DNA from: Nocardia arthritidis NBRC 100137
GTDB lineage: Bacteria; Actinomycetota; Actinomycetes; Mycobacteriales; Mycobacteriaceae
Direction: 5' to 3'
NCBI RefSeq assembly: GCF_001612765.1
Contig: NZ_BDBB01000028.1
Location: 42,587-106,586 of the forward strand
DNA length: 64,000 bases
This document shows, in pieces, positions 1 through 7,363 of this stretch. The position numbers and the translations under genes were made by a program. The first letter of the stretch is position 1; each line of letters starts with the position of its first letter. The notes beneath the pieces were generated by a model. It made no database searches. It was not told the origin of the DNA and saw only the letters and a list, made by a program, of their open reading frames with translations.

Positions 1-1
1 C

Positions 2-88
2 ACGTGGCAGTCGATCGCGCTGGTCGATCTCAATGTCGACAACCCGGACCGGCAAGTGCGGCTGTCGTTCCTCACCGACGCGAGCTGA
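2..88 (+). CDS. 3' end of an unidentified protein
   Basis: Only the last 28 codons lie in the window, in frame 2, ending in TGA at 86-88 with the tail SFLTDAS. Codon third positions are mostly G or C, as in real genes here. Too little is present to name a family. The 95 bases between its stop and the next gene's 3' end hold nothing recognisable. Confidence 0.5.
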   Translation, partial: TWQSIALVDLNVDNPDRQVRLSFLTDAS

Positions 89-183
89 CCTGGGTCTCTC
101 CCGGCGGAGCGCAGGCGGCAACGGGCAGATCGCTCCCGACTCGACGACCGAGCCGGCCGCGTCCCCCGAGGCCGGGCGCCGGC

Positions 184-759
184 TCAGGCCCGGGTGAACC
201 AACTGACCTGGACGCCGTCGCCGATAGCCTTGCGCTCGGTCGGCCGGAACAGCGTCGGACGGAACTCGCCCGCGAAGCCGGGTACCCCGGTGCCCGCGAC
301 GACCGGATAGCTCTTGATCACCAGTTCATCGATCTCCTCCAGCAGCGCGGCGGCGAGCAGGCCGCCACCCGCCAGCCAGATGTCCTTACCGTCCTGCCGT
401 TTCAGTTCGCGGACCAGCCCCACCGGGTCGCGCTCGACCAGTTCGACCGCCCGGTCATCGATGCGGCCGAGCGTGCTGGACACCACGTACTGCTTCATGT
501 GGGCGTACGGGCTGGTCACGTCGATGGCCAGGGCGGGATCGTAGGTGCCGCGACCCATGACGAGGGTGTCGAACTTTTGATTCGGCGCGTCCACGGGGAG
601 TCCGATATGCGGCCGCACGTGGGTGGGCAGCGTCTCGGGATACTCCGCGCGCAGCCACTCCCACATCTCATCGCCCACCGGCAAGAAGTCGATCTCACCG
701 TTCGGCCCCGCGATATAGCCGTCGAGGGAGAGGCCGACGAAATAGACGAGTTTTCGCAT
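184..759 (-). CDS. Dihydrofolate reductase family protein (RibD C-terminal domain), copy 2
   Basis: 191 residues covering the whole RibD-C/DHFR-like fold, a cytoplasmic NADPH-binding reductase domain of unknown substrate in stand-alone form. The N-terminus has the family's strand and SLDGYIAGP motif (about residues 10-19). VMGRGTYD sits in the middle and the IWLAGGG nucleotide-binding loop near residue 128. It is a close tandem paralogue of the gene at 789-1364: the two share near-identical blocks (TSPYAHMKQYVVSSTLGRID) and the same length and C-terminus (WFTRA). Only 29 bases separate them, so they are probably one transcript, with this gene second. A divergent TetR gene upstream of the pair suggests local control. 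The family is certain, the substrate unknown. Confidence 0.9.
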   Translation of the reverse strand: MRKLVYFVGLSLDGYIAGPNGEIDFLPVGDEMWEWLRAEYPETLPTHVRPHIGLPVDAPNQKFDTLVMGRGTYDPALAIDVTSPYAHMKQYVVSSTLGRIDDRAVELVERDPVGLVRELKRQDGKDIWLAGGGLLAAALLEEIDELVIKSYPVVAGTGVPGFAGEFRPTLFRPTERKAIGDGVQVSWFTRA

Positions 760-788
760 GAAAACACCTTTCGGAGGGAAGTGGGAAC

Positions 789-1364
789 TCAGGCCCGCGT
801 AAACCAGGTGACCTGCGCGCCGTTGCCGAACTCTTTGCGTTGCACCGGGGCGAACAAAGTGGGACGGAACGCGCCGGAGAACGCGGATATCCCGCCGCCC
901 GCGACCACCGGGTAACTCTTGATGATCATCTCGTCCAGCTCGCCCAGCAGCTGGGCGGCGAGTTCGCCACCGCCGACCAGCCAGATATCCCCGCCTTCGG
1001 TTTGCTTCAGCTCCCGCACCAGGCCGAGGGGGTCGCGTTCGACCAGCTCGACGGCCGGATCGTCAATGCGCCCGAGCGTGCTGGAGACCACGTACTGCTT
1101 CATGTGCGCGTACGGGCTGGTCACGCCTTCGGACAGGGCCGGTTCGTAGGTGCCGCGGCCCATCACGGCGGTGTCGAACCGCTTGTTCTGTTCGTCCACC
1201 GCCATCCCCACCAGCGGACGCAAGTGACTCGGCACGAATTCCGGATACCGCCCGCTGATCCACGCGCTCATTTCGGTGTCGAACGGATAGAAGTCGAACT
1301 CCCCCGCCGGGCCCGCGATGTAGCCGTCCAGCGACACGGCCACATAGTAGACAAGCTTTCGCAT
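789..1364 (-). CDS. Dihydrofolate reductase family protein (RibD C-terminal domain), copy 1
   Basis: 191-residue RibD-C/DHFR-like reductase, first gene of a two-gene minus-strand unit. It carries SLDGYIAGP, VMGRGTYE and IWLVGGG, the conserved NADPH-site elements of the family. The ATG at 1364 is preferred over the in-frame GTG six bases upstream because GAGG lies seven bases before it and the length then equals that of its paralogue. It diverges from the TetR gene at 1435, and the short gap carries paired AGTACT-type sites. By context it is probably repressed by that TetR protein and may act on a xenobiotic or small carbonyl or pteridine-like compound. That role is inference. Confidence 0.9.
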   Translation of the reverse strand: MRKLVYYVAVSLDGYIAGPAGEFDFYPFDTEMSAWISGRYPEFVPSHLRPLVGMAVDEQNKRFDTAVMGRGTYEPALSEGVTSPYAHMKQYVVSSTLGRIDDPAVELVERDPLGLVRELKQTEGGDIWLVGGGELAAQLLGELDEMIIKSYPVVAGGGISAFSGAFRPTLFAPVQRKEFGNGAQVTWFTRA

Positions 1365-1379
1365 ACCCACACCTCACTT

Positions 1380-1417
1380 GTAGTACTCTGTCTGTAGTGG
1401 TTGAAAGATAGTACTAC
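1380..1417. promoter_or_regulatory. Probable TetR operator between divergent genes
   Basis: A 7-bp inverted repeat, GTAGTAC (1380-1386) and GTACTAC (1411-1417), brackets the gap between the reductase pair and the TetR gene. Each arm also lies in a local palindrome (AGTACT at 1382-1387, TAGTACTA at 1409-1416). Position and symmetry suggest autoregulation plus control of the paired reductases. Binding is inferred. Confidence 0.6.
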
Positions 1418-1434
1418 GAATGGAGTGGTGTCAA

Positions 1435-2013
1435 GTGCGGACCAATCCGGAGCGACGACAGGCGCTGGTCGACGCCGCGATCGAGGTCTTGGCGCGCGAT
1501 GGGGCGCGCGGACTGACCTTCCGCGCGGTGGACAAGGAGGCCGCCGTACCCGCGGGCACGGCGTCGAACTACTTCACCAACCGCGACGACCTGCTCACTC
1601 AGGCGGGCCGACGGTTCTACGAGCGGCTACAGCCGAGCGAAGCCACGATGACCCAACTGACCGACGGGCCGAAGACCCGCGCCAATATCGTCGAACTGAT
1701 GACGGAGACGGTCGGACGCATCGAGGCGTTCCGCACCGGCTACCTGGCGCTGCTCGAATTACGCCTGGAGGCGACCCGGCGGCCGGAATTGCGCGCGGTG
1801 CTGACCGAACGGGTGCGCGAGGACATCGACTACAACGTGCGCAACCATCTCGCGGCGGGCCTGCCCGGCGACGAGAAGTCGGTGCTGTTGCTCTACCTCG
1901 CACTGAACTGGCTGATCGTCGACCGAATGACGCTGCCCGACGTGTTCACCGAGGAGCAGAGCCGGGCATTGATCGAAGCCGCGGTCGAGCGCGTGATCAG
2001 CGCGGACGACTGA
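1435..2013 (+). CDS. TetR/AcrR family transcriptional regulator
   Basis: 192-residue dimeric DNA-binding repressor. The N-terminal helix-turn-helix spans about residues 10-55 (RRQALVDAAIEVLARDGARG, then the recognition segment AGTASNYFTNRDDLL), followed by a helical ligand-binding domain. An in-frame ATG exists at 1420, but GGAGTGG ends six bases before the GTG at 1435, so that GTG is the likely start; the upstream ATG overlaps the operator arm. It is divergent from the two RibD-like reductases, whose promoter it probably represses together with its own. The ligand is unknown. Confidence 0.9.
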   Translation: MRTNPERRQALVDAAIEVLARDGARGLTFRAVDKEAAVPAGTASNYFTNRDDLLTQAGRRFYERLQPSEATMTQLTDGPKTRANIVELMTETVGRIEAFRTGYLALLELRLEATRRPELRAVLTERVREDIDYNVRNHLAAGLPGDEKSVLLLYLALNWLIVDRMTLPDVFTEEQSRALIEAAVERVISADD

Positions 2014-2041
2014 ATCCGATCGGCCGCCTTCGCCCGAGTGG

Positions 2042-2071
2042 TTGTGACGCGCACCACTGGCGTTCGATAAT
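2042..2071 (+). promoter_or_regulatory. Promoter of the DUF1918 gene (leaderless)
   Basis: TTGTGA at 2042-2047 and GATAAT at 2066-2071 are separated by 18 bp. The start codon begins only six bases after the -10 box and no ribosome binding site precedes it, so the transcript is probably leaderless, as is common in actinobacteria. Confidence 0.55.
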
Positions 2072-2077
2072 GGGGCG

Positions 2078-2269
2078 ATGATCGCACATGTAGGAGATCG
2101 ACTCTGCGTGCACGGACACGTGGTGGGAGAAGTGGATCACCTGGCCGAGATCATCGAGGTCCGCGGGCCGGAGGGGACGCCGCCCTACGTGGTGCGCTTC
2201 TCCGACGGTCACGAGTCGCTGGTGTATCCAGGGCCCGACGCGATCGTCGAGCCCGCCACATCGGAATGA
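2078..2269 (+). CDS. DUF1918 domain-containing protein
   Basis: 63-residue protein matching the actinobacterial DUF1918 family. It is a small SH3-like barrel with the typical pattern AHVGDRLCVHG, then an EVRGPEGTPPYVVRF segment and a closing FSDGHESLVYPGPD. Such proteins are usually single-copy, cytoplasmic and of unknown function. Length is normal for the family. It has its own apparent leaderless promoter and ends 85 bases before the convergent GerW-like gene. Confidence 0.9.
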   Translation: MIAHVGDRLCVHGHVVGEVDHLAEIIEVRGPEGTPPYVVRFSDGHESLVYPGPDAIVEPATSE

Positions 2270-2354
2270 ACGCGCGCCGGATCGCGCGCCGGGCGGCATC
2301 GCCCCGCGCCCGGTCCGGTGCTCCCCGACGCCGAAACGTCGCTCGCCGCGCCGG

Positions 2355-2702
2355 TCAGGCGCGGCGTTTGGCGTAGCGAGTCAGCGCGAAGGCCAGCACC
2401 CCCGCGATCAGCACTTTGCCCGCCGTCTCGATGATCGCGTTGACATCCACGGCTGGATGCCAGGTCAACCGCCCGTCGCGGAGCACATAGGCGCCGACGG
2501 GCTTGGCGCCCACTCCGAACGCCACCCCTTCCCCGGCGCCCTCCCCGTCCGGACTGTTCCCGCCGCCTCCGCCTCCGCCACCGCCGCCGCCGACCGAGGC
2601 GGCGGGGATGACTATCGCCCCGCCGGATTCGTAGGGGTCACCGTAGACCCGGCGCACCGTGATCGCGTCCCGCGCCTGCGCCAGCAGTTCGGCGTATTTC
2701 AT
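2355..2702 (-). CDS. GerW/YtfJ-like sporulation-family protein
   Basis: 115-residue protein resembling the GerW (YtfJ) family, found in many non-sporulating actinobacteria. The N-terminal half ends in a run of 11 glycines after IVIPAASVG, the usual poly-Gly feature of the family. Then comes the core GVGAKPVGAYVLRDGRLTWHPAVDV and a C-terminal hydrophobic segment (IETAGKVLIAGVLAFALTRY) that may insert in the membrane. The ATG at 2702 is chosen because GGGAGG lies just upstream. Its role outside spores is unknown. Confidence 0.75.
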   Translation of the reverse strand: MKYAELLAQARDAITVRRVYGDPYESGGAIVIPAASVGGGGGGGGGGGNSPDGEGAGEGVAFGVGAKPVGAYVLRDGRLTWHPAVDVNAIIETAGKVLIAGVLAFALTRYAKRRA

Positions 2703-2954
2703 GACATCCTCCCGCCCGACCGACGGCGCCGCAGACCGGCGCCCATTCGGATCCGATCGTAGGCGCGCGGCCCTCCGGCCGACCCCATCCTTCCGTCCGG
2801 AAGTTGTTCCATCGGTAGCCGATCGCCGATCTCGACCTGATAACGGCACGTTATCCGGTTAGCCGAGATGTGGTCTCGCGCAGCCAGGTTGACGAACCGG
2901 ACAAATCGCGGAGACAATCGGCCGACTTGTCCAACCGGGGGTCGGAGGTATGCC

Positions 2955-3413
2955 ATGCGCACCAAAACGGATATCCGATTCTTCGTCGATACCGATCCCG
3001 AACAGGTCATGGATGCCCTGACAGCCGTCGAATCGCTTCCGGAATGGTCGTCCTCCTACAGCGACGTGCGGGTCGCCACCCGCGACGCCCGGCGCAGGCC
3101 GCGGCGCGTCTTCCTCAAGGCGGAACTGCTCGGCAGCTCGGATCTTCAAGTGCTCGAATATGATTGGACCGACGACCGATCCTCCTGGGTTGTCGCCGAC
3201 AGCACCCGGGGCGTCCGGGGCGGCGGCTTTTTCGAAGTGTCCGACAGCGTCGACGGCACGCACGTCTGGTACCACGTCGAACTCTATCTACCCCTCCCCG
3301 TTCCCGGATTTCTGCTGAAACGCACTTTCCGCAAGGCCAATGAAGTGGTGGCGGAGTGTTTCATCGATTTCGCCGAGCGGTTCCCCGAAACGGAGACCTA
3401 CCAGCCCGTGTAG
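2955..3413 (+). CDS. SRPBCC family protein (polyketide cyclase/START-like fold)
   Basis: 152-residue helix-grip protein. It opens with IRFFVDTDPEQVMDALTAVE, the first strand and helix of the SRPBCC fold, and closes with a long amphipathic helix (FRKANEVVAECFIDFAERF), so a hydrophobic ligand cavity is expected. CGGAGG lies six bases before the ATG, which fixes the start. Nothing shows which lipid or small molecule it binds. It is followed by an LtrA-family gene on the same strand after 74 bases. Confidence 0.8.
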   Translation: MRTKTDIRFFVDTDPEQVMDALTAVESLPEWSSSYSDVRVATRDARRRPRRVFLKAELLGSSDLQVLEYDWTDDRSSWVVADSTRGVRGGGFFEVSDSVDGTHVWYHVELYLPLPVPGFLLKRTFRKANEVVAECFIDFAERFPETETYQPV

Positions 3414-3487
3414 CCGCGCTGTGCTCTGCGCGAAATCGGCGGGCGGGCGCGGCAGCGAACCGGCGCCGAACCGATCGGGGTGCGACG

Positions 3488-4708
3488 ATGAGCGGCATGA
3501 TCGGTTCCAAACGAGTGCGGTTCCAGCCGATGGCCGCAGACGCCTCGGTGACCCAGCTCGAGTTGTTCTTCGACCTGGTGCTCGTCTTCGCGTTCACCAT
3601 GGTCACCGGCTTGGTCGCGGACGACGCCAGCGCGAAGAACGCGTTGCGCGCGGCGCTGGTGCTCGCGGTGATGTGGTGGCTGTGGATCGCCTACTCCTGG
3701 CTCGGCAATGTGGTTCGCGCCGACGAGGGCATCGCACGGGTGGCGATGTTCGCGGCCATGGGTGGCGCGTTCCTCGCCGCGCTCACCATCCCGGAGGCGT
3801 TCGACGACAAGACCGGCGGATGGTTCGGGCCGCTGGTCTTCGCCATCGCCTACCTGGTCGTGCGATTGGTGCACTTCGGGATGTTCTGGCTGGCCAGTGC
3901 CGCTGATCCGCAATTGCGCGGCCAACTGCTGCGCTGGGCGCTCGGTTCGATCACCCTCGGCACCACGCTGCTGGTCGTCGCCGCGCTGACCACCGGCAGG
4001 GTGCAGATCGCCCTGTGGATCGCCGCGATCGCCGGCGACTACCTGTGGACGTTGTTCGCCGGCACCGATTGGCGGTTGAATTCGGCCAGGCATTTCGTCG
4101 AGCGCTACGGGCTGATCGTCATCGTCGCGCTCGGTGAATCGATCGTCTCGATCGGCATCGGGGTGGCCGATCTGCCGATCTCTTGGCCGATCGCTCTCGG
4201 CTCGCTATTGGGCCTCGCCGTTTCCGGTCTGCTGTGGTGGGCGTACTTCGACGTCGCCGCACTGGCGGTGGAGCACGAACTCGTCCATGCCGAGGGCAGG
4301 CGGCAGATCAAGATCGCGCAGGGTTCCTACACCTTCTGGCACTTCCCGATGATCGTCGGGATCATCGCGCTGTCACTGGGGCTGAAGAAAGTTCTCTACT
4401 ACGTCGGGGATTCCTCGCACCACACCCTGAAGGACGCGCTGTACGGCATCCCGCTGTACGCACTCTACGGCGGCGTCGTTTTGTATCTGATCGCGCTGGT
4501 GGGATTCAAGCACTTCGCCACCGGCACCGTCACGATGCCCCGCGTGGTCGCCGTGGCGGTGCTGCTGGCGCTCATCCCGTTGGCCTGTGCTCTGCCCGCG
4601 CTGGCGTCGCTGGCCCTGCTGTGCGTCGTCCTGATCGCGCTGATCGCCTGGGAGACCGTGCGTTTGGCGCAGCCGCGGGACGCGATCAGGCACGCGGTGC
4701 CCGAGTGA
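3488..4708 (+). CDS. Low-temperature-requirement protein A (LtrA) family membrane protein
   Basis: 406-residue integral membrane protein. After a short charged N-terminus the family signature appears (VTQLELFFDLVLVFAFTMVT, about residues 20-39). The remainder is a chain of roughly ten to twelve hydrophobic helices, including the conserved block ERYGLIVIVALGESIVSIGIG. LtrA proteins are named from Listeria growth at low temperature; their biochemical activity is not established. The last 23 bases overlap the 3' end of the convergent ion-transporter-like gene. Confidence 0.88.
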   Translation: MSGMIGSKRVRFQPMAADASVTQLELFFDLVLVFAFTMVTGLVADDASAKNALRAALVLAVMWWLWIAYSWLGNVVRADEGIARVAMFAAMGGAFLAALTIPEAFDDKTGGWFGPLVFAIAYLVVRLVHFGMFWLASAADPQLRGQLLRWALGSITLGTTLLVVAALTTGRVQIALWIAAIAGDYLWTLFAGTDWRLNSARHFVERYGLIVIVALGESIVSIGIGVADLPISWPIALGSLLGLAVSGLLWWAYFDVAALAVEHELVHAEGRRQIKIAQGSYTFWHFPMIVGIIALSLGLKKVLYYVGDSSHHTLKDALYGIPLYALYGGVVLYLIALVGFKHFATGTVTMPRVVAVAVLLALIPLACALPALASLALLCVVLIALIAWETVRLAQPRDAIRHAVPE

Positions 4709-5561
4709 CGCGATGCCGCACGCAGTCCTCGTCGGGTGTCGGCCCGTACGCGGACGGCGGCACCCGTGCACCGTCGCGGACCGCGTCGCGGATCTGATCG
4801 ATGTTCTCTCGCAGGACGTCCGCGACGAGTTCGTCGGTGCGCGGATCCTCCAGCACCTGGAACACGATGCGGAAGGTGGTGTCGGCGATCAGCCGGATGA
4901 TCTCGTCGTGGAAGGGGATGTAGCGCACCCGGCCCGCCTGCGGGTCCTTCTTGATCAGCTCGAGGATCATCTCGTCGAGCTCGGCGCGGTTCTCCTCCAG
5001 GGCGGCCGCGATGTTGCGGGTGTAGTGCCCGGTGCGCAGCACCTGCGCCACTTCGTCCATCACCGCGATCGTCATCGGACGGCGAATGGTGTCGACGATG
5101 GTGGCCACGAACCGGTTCACCACCGCGGCCGTCACCCGGTCGCCGAACAGGCGATCGGCCACCCGGGCGAGCCGGACGACGATCACCACGAGCCGCAACA
5201 ACCGGAAGCCGCGGAAGAACAGGCTGGTCACCGGGATCATGCCGAGGACCTCGTACCAGTACACGAGCGGGAAGGTCCACGGCCAGCCCGCACGGCGCCA
5301 GCGCCACAGGAACTCGATCGCGAACACCGCGCACAGGGACCAGTCGACGACGACGACCACGTGGTAGGTGTGCCCGGAGACCGGGAAGAAGGTGATCCAG
5401 GCGACCAGCGCCACGGACACGACGGCCAGCGCGAGCATCACGAAATCGGTCCACAGCATCGGCGGCTTGCGCGGATAGTCCTGCGGCTGTGGCGATTCCC
5501 GCAGGCCGTATCGATCGGCGGAGGAACTCTCGATGCCCGAGCTGGAAGCGGGAGCGGACAC
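4686..5561 (-). CDS. Ion-transporter-like membrane protein (voltage-sensor type, no evident pore)
   Basis: 291-residue protein. Four hydrophobic helices lie between about residues 35 and 135; the fourth is arginine-rich (FRGFRLLRLVVIVVRLARVADRLF), like an S4 voltage sensor. No second pore domain or TVGYG-type filter follows. Instead there is a long soluble C-terminal helical region (about 140-291) rich in acidic and basic residues. It may therefore sense voltage or bind lipid rather than conduct, though ion-transport-domain annotations often cover such proteins. It converges on and overlaps LtrA by 23 bp. Confidence 0.75.
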   Translation of the reverse strand: MSAPASSSGIESSSADRYGLRESPQPQDYPRKPPMLWTDFVMLALAVVSVALVAWITFFPVSGHTYHVVVVVDWSLCAVFAIEFLWRWRRAGWPWTFPLVYWYEVLGMIPVTSLFFRGFRLLRLVVIVVRLARVADRLFGDRVTAAVVNRFVATIVDTIRRPMTIAVMDEVAQVLRTGHYTRNIAAALEENRAELDEMILELIKKDPQAGRVRYIPFHDEIIRLIADTTFRIVFQVLEDPRTDELVADVLRENIDQIRDAVRDGARVPPSAYGPTPDEDCVRHRVTRAPRA

Positions 5562-5667
5562 TGCGAATCCCTTCGACGCCGAACGGTGCCGCCGACATTA
5601 GTACGCCGAAAGCATGCTCGGCACGGTTGGCGATACTCCCGGACGCACCGCCCGGAGGCCTACGTGC

Positions 5668-7287
5668 TCAGCGACCGGCGCGAACGATCGCCTCGATATT
5701 GCGTTCGGCAAGCGCGGCGATGGTGAGCGACGGATTGACCGTCCCCGTGCTGCCCGGTATCGCCGCGCCGTCCACCACGTAGAGGCCGGGATGACCGTGC
5801 ACGCGGCCGTAGCCGTCGGTTGCCCGCCCCAGCACCGCTCCGCCGAGCGGATGCGCGGTGAACAGCGCGTTCGCGTCGTAGCCGAGGGCGCTGTACTCGA
5901 CGAGGGCGTCCGCGCGTTCGGCGATCCGGTGGTCGACCGCCCTGGCCGCCGCCACGGTGTCGTCCCGGTTCTTGACCGACCAGCTCAGCCCGACCCGGTT
6001 CGTGGCCCGGTTGTAGCCGAACCGCGTACGGGTCGGGTCGAGCACCATGCCGAGCGAGGCCAGCGCGCCGGTCTCGAACGGGATCCCCGGGATGTACCAG
6101 CTCTCCAAAGTCAGCGGTACGCCGGATTCGTCGAAGATCCGGCTCGCGCTCGGCACGCCTTGGCCGTGACCGGCCAGCGCGCTGGCGCCGCGGGCGAGCA
6201 CCACGTCACCGTTGGTGCCCCAGCCGTCGCCGACGTGCTCGTTCAGGTTCGGCAGCGCGCCGGTGGCCTGGGCACGGACCAGCAGTTCGGAGGTGCCGAT
6301 CGATCCGGCGCCGAGGAAGAGCCGATCGCAGGTGAGGGTGCGGGTGGACAGCGCATCACCGGTCGGCGACAGCTTCGTCACGGTGACCGCGTAGCGGCCG
6401 CCGGACTCCTGCGCGATGGCGTCCACCCGATGGCCGGGGAAGACTCCGCACCGTCCGGTGCCCTGCGCGTACGCCAAGTAGTTCTGGTTCAGGTCGAACT
6501 TGGCGCCGTTGGAGTTGCCCAGATTGCTCCTGGCCGCCGTGGCCGACGGCTTCGCACCGCCCGCGAGTTCGGCGCGCAGGATGTCCCAGTTGAAGATCGA
6601 GTCGTTCGGCTGGGGCTGGTAGCCGGCCTTGCGCACCTGGTCGTCCCAGGCGCGGGAATGCGTGAACGGCGAGGAGTTGTAGATGTCCGCCGGCATCGGG
6701 CTCAGCCGCAGCATGTCCCGCACGCGCGGATAGTAGACGCGCTCCATCTCGCCGTAATCGACGGTGCCACCGAAGACGTGGTCGAAGAAGCGGCGCTGCG
6801 GGGCGATCATGGCCCCGCTGAAGATCACCGAGCCGCCGCCGACCGCGGCCGCGCGCCAGACGTCGATGCCCGGATACTCGGTGCAGTCCAGCACGCCGCC
6901 GAAACTGGCGAAACGCATCGGCACCTTGGTGACGCCGGTGAAGTGGGTGCGGTGCCAGAAGCCGCGGCCGTCGGGCAGGTCGTCGCCGGTGAAGATCTCC
7001 CGCCACGGGTCGTTCGGCCAGCGCGAACCGCGTTCCAGCACGGTGGTGACGATCCCGGCCTCGGCCAGGCGCAACGCGGTCACCGCGGCGCCGAAGCCCG
7101 AGCCGATGACGATCGCGGGCGAGTGCTCCGCCGGGTCGGGAATCGGGGCGAAGATCTCCGGCACCCAGGCGCGGAACAAGGCCTCCCACATCGGGTCGGC
7201 GGACGCCGTGCTCGTCCCCGTCATCGTCCCCACAGCACCGAGCAGGGCGGCGGTGCCCGCCGCCTTGAACAAGGCACGTCTACGCAC
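5668..7287 (-). CDS. Tat-exported cholesterol oxidase (class I, GMC-type FAD)
   Basis: 539-residue precursor. The N-terminus (MRRRALFKAAGTAALLGAVG) is a twin-arginine-type signal. The FAD-binding GxGxxG site is IGSGFGAAVTALRLAEAG (about residues 61-78), followed by WPNDPW and the glycine-rich FAD loop AAAVGGGSVIFSGA. Candidate catalytic residues for 3-beta-hydroxysteroid oxidation and isomerisation, by comparison with class I cholesterol oxidases, are Glu395 (LTLESWY), His479 (TAHPLGG) and Asn518 (GTVNPSLT). The product would be cholest-4-en-3-one plus hydrogen peroxide. Start is GTG with GAAGG upstream. It stands alone, so control is not evident. Confidence 0.88.
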   Translation of the reverse strand: MRRRALFKAAGTAALLGAVGTMTGTSTASADPMWEALFRAWVPEIFAPIPDPAEHSPAIVIGSGFGAAVTALRLAEAGIVTTVLERGSRWPNDPWREIFTGDDLPDGRGFWHRTHFTGVTKVPMRFASFGGVLDCTEYPGIDVWRAAAVGGGSVIFSGAMIAPQRRFFDHVFGGTVDYGEMERVYYPRVRDMLRLSPMPADIYNSSPFTHSRAWDDQVRKAGYQPQPNDSIFNWDILRAELAGGAKPSATAARSNLGNSNGAKFDLNQNYLAYAQGTGRCGVFPGHRVDAIAQESGGRYAVTVTKLSPTGDALSTRTLTCDRLFLGAGSIGTSELLVRAQATGALPNLNEHVGDGWGTNGDVVLARGASALAGHGQGVPSASRIFDESGVPLTLESWYIPGIPFETGALASLGMVLDPTRTRFGYNRATNRVGLSWSVKNRDDTVAAARAVDHRIAERADALVEYSALGYDANALFTAHPLGGAVLGRATDGYGRVHGHPGLYVVDGAAIPGSTGTVNPSLTIAALAERNIEAIVRAGR

Positions 7288-7363
7288 CGGTCACCTTCCA
7301 TCATCAGGCTTAGCGTGCGCAGATTACCGGTATTCCCGTTTTGTGAACAGATATCCGTTTTCG

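Noticed and set aside
4..915. A 303-codon plus-strand frame across the first reductase gene
   Set aside because: It is the complement shadow of the RibD-like genes on the minus strand, with Arg/Gly/Ala/Pro/His-rich composition typical of antisense frames in high-GC DNA.
2550..2600. Microsatellite-like GC-rich run
   Set aside because: It encodes the poly-glycine stretch of the GerW-like protein and is expected for the family.
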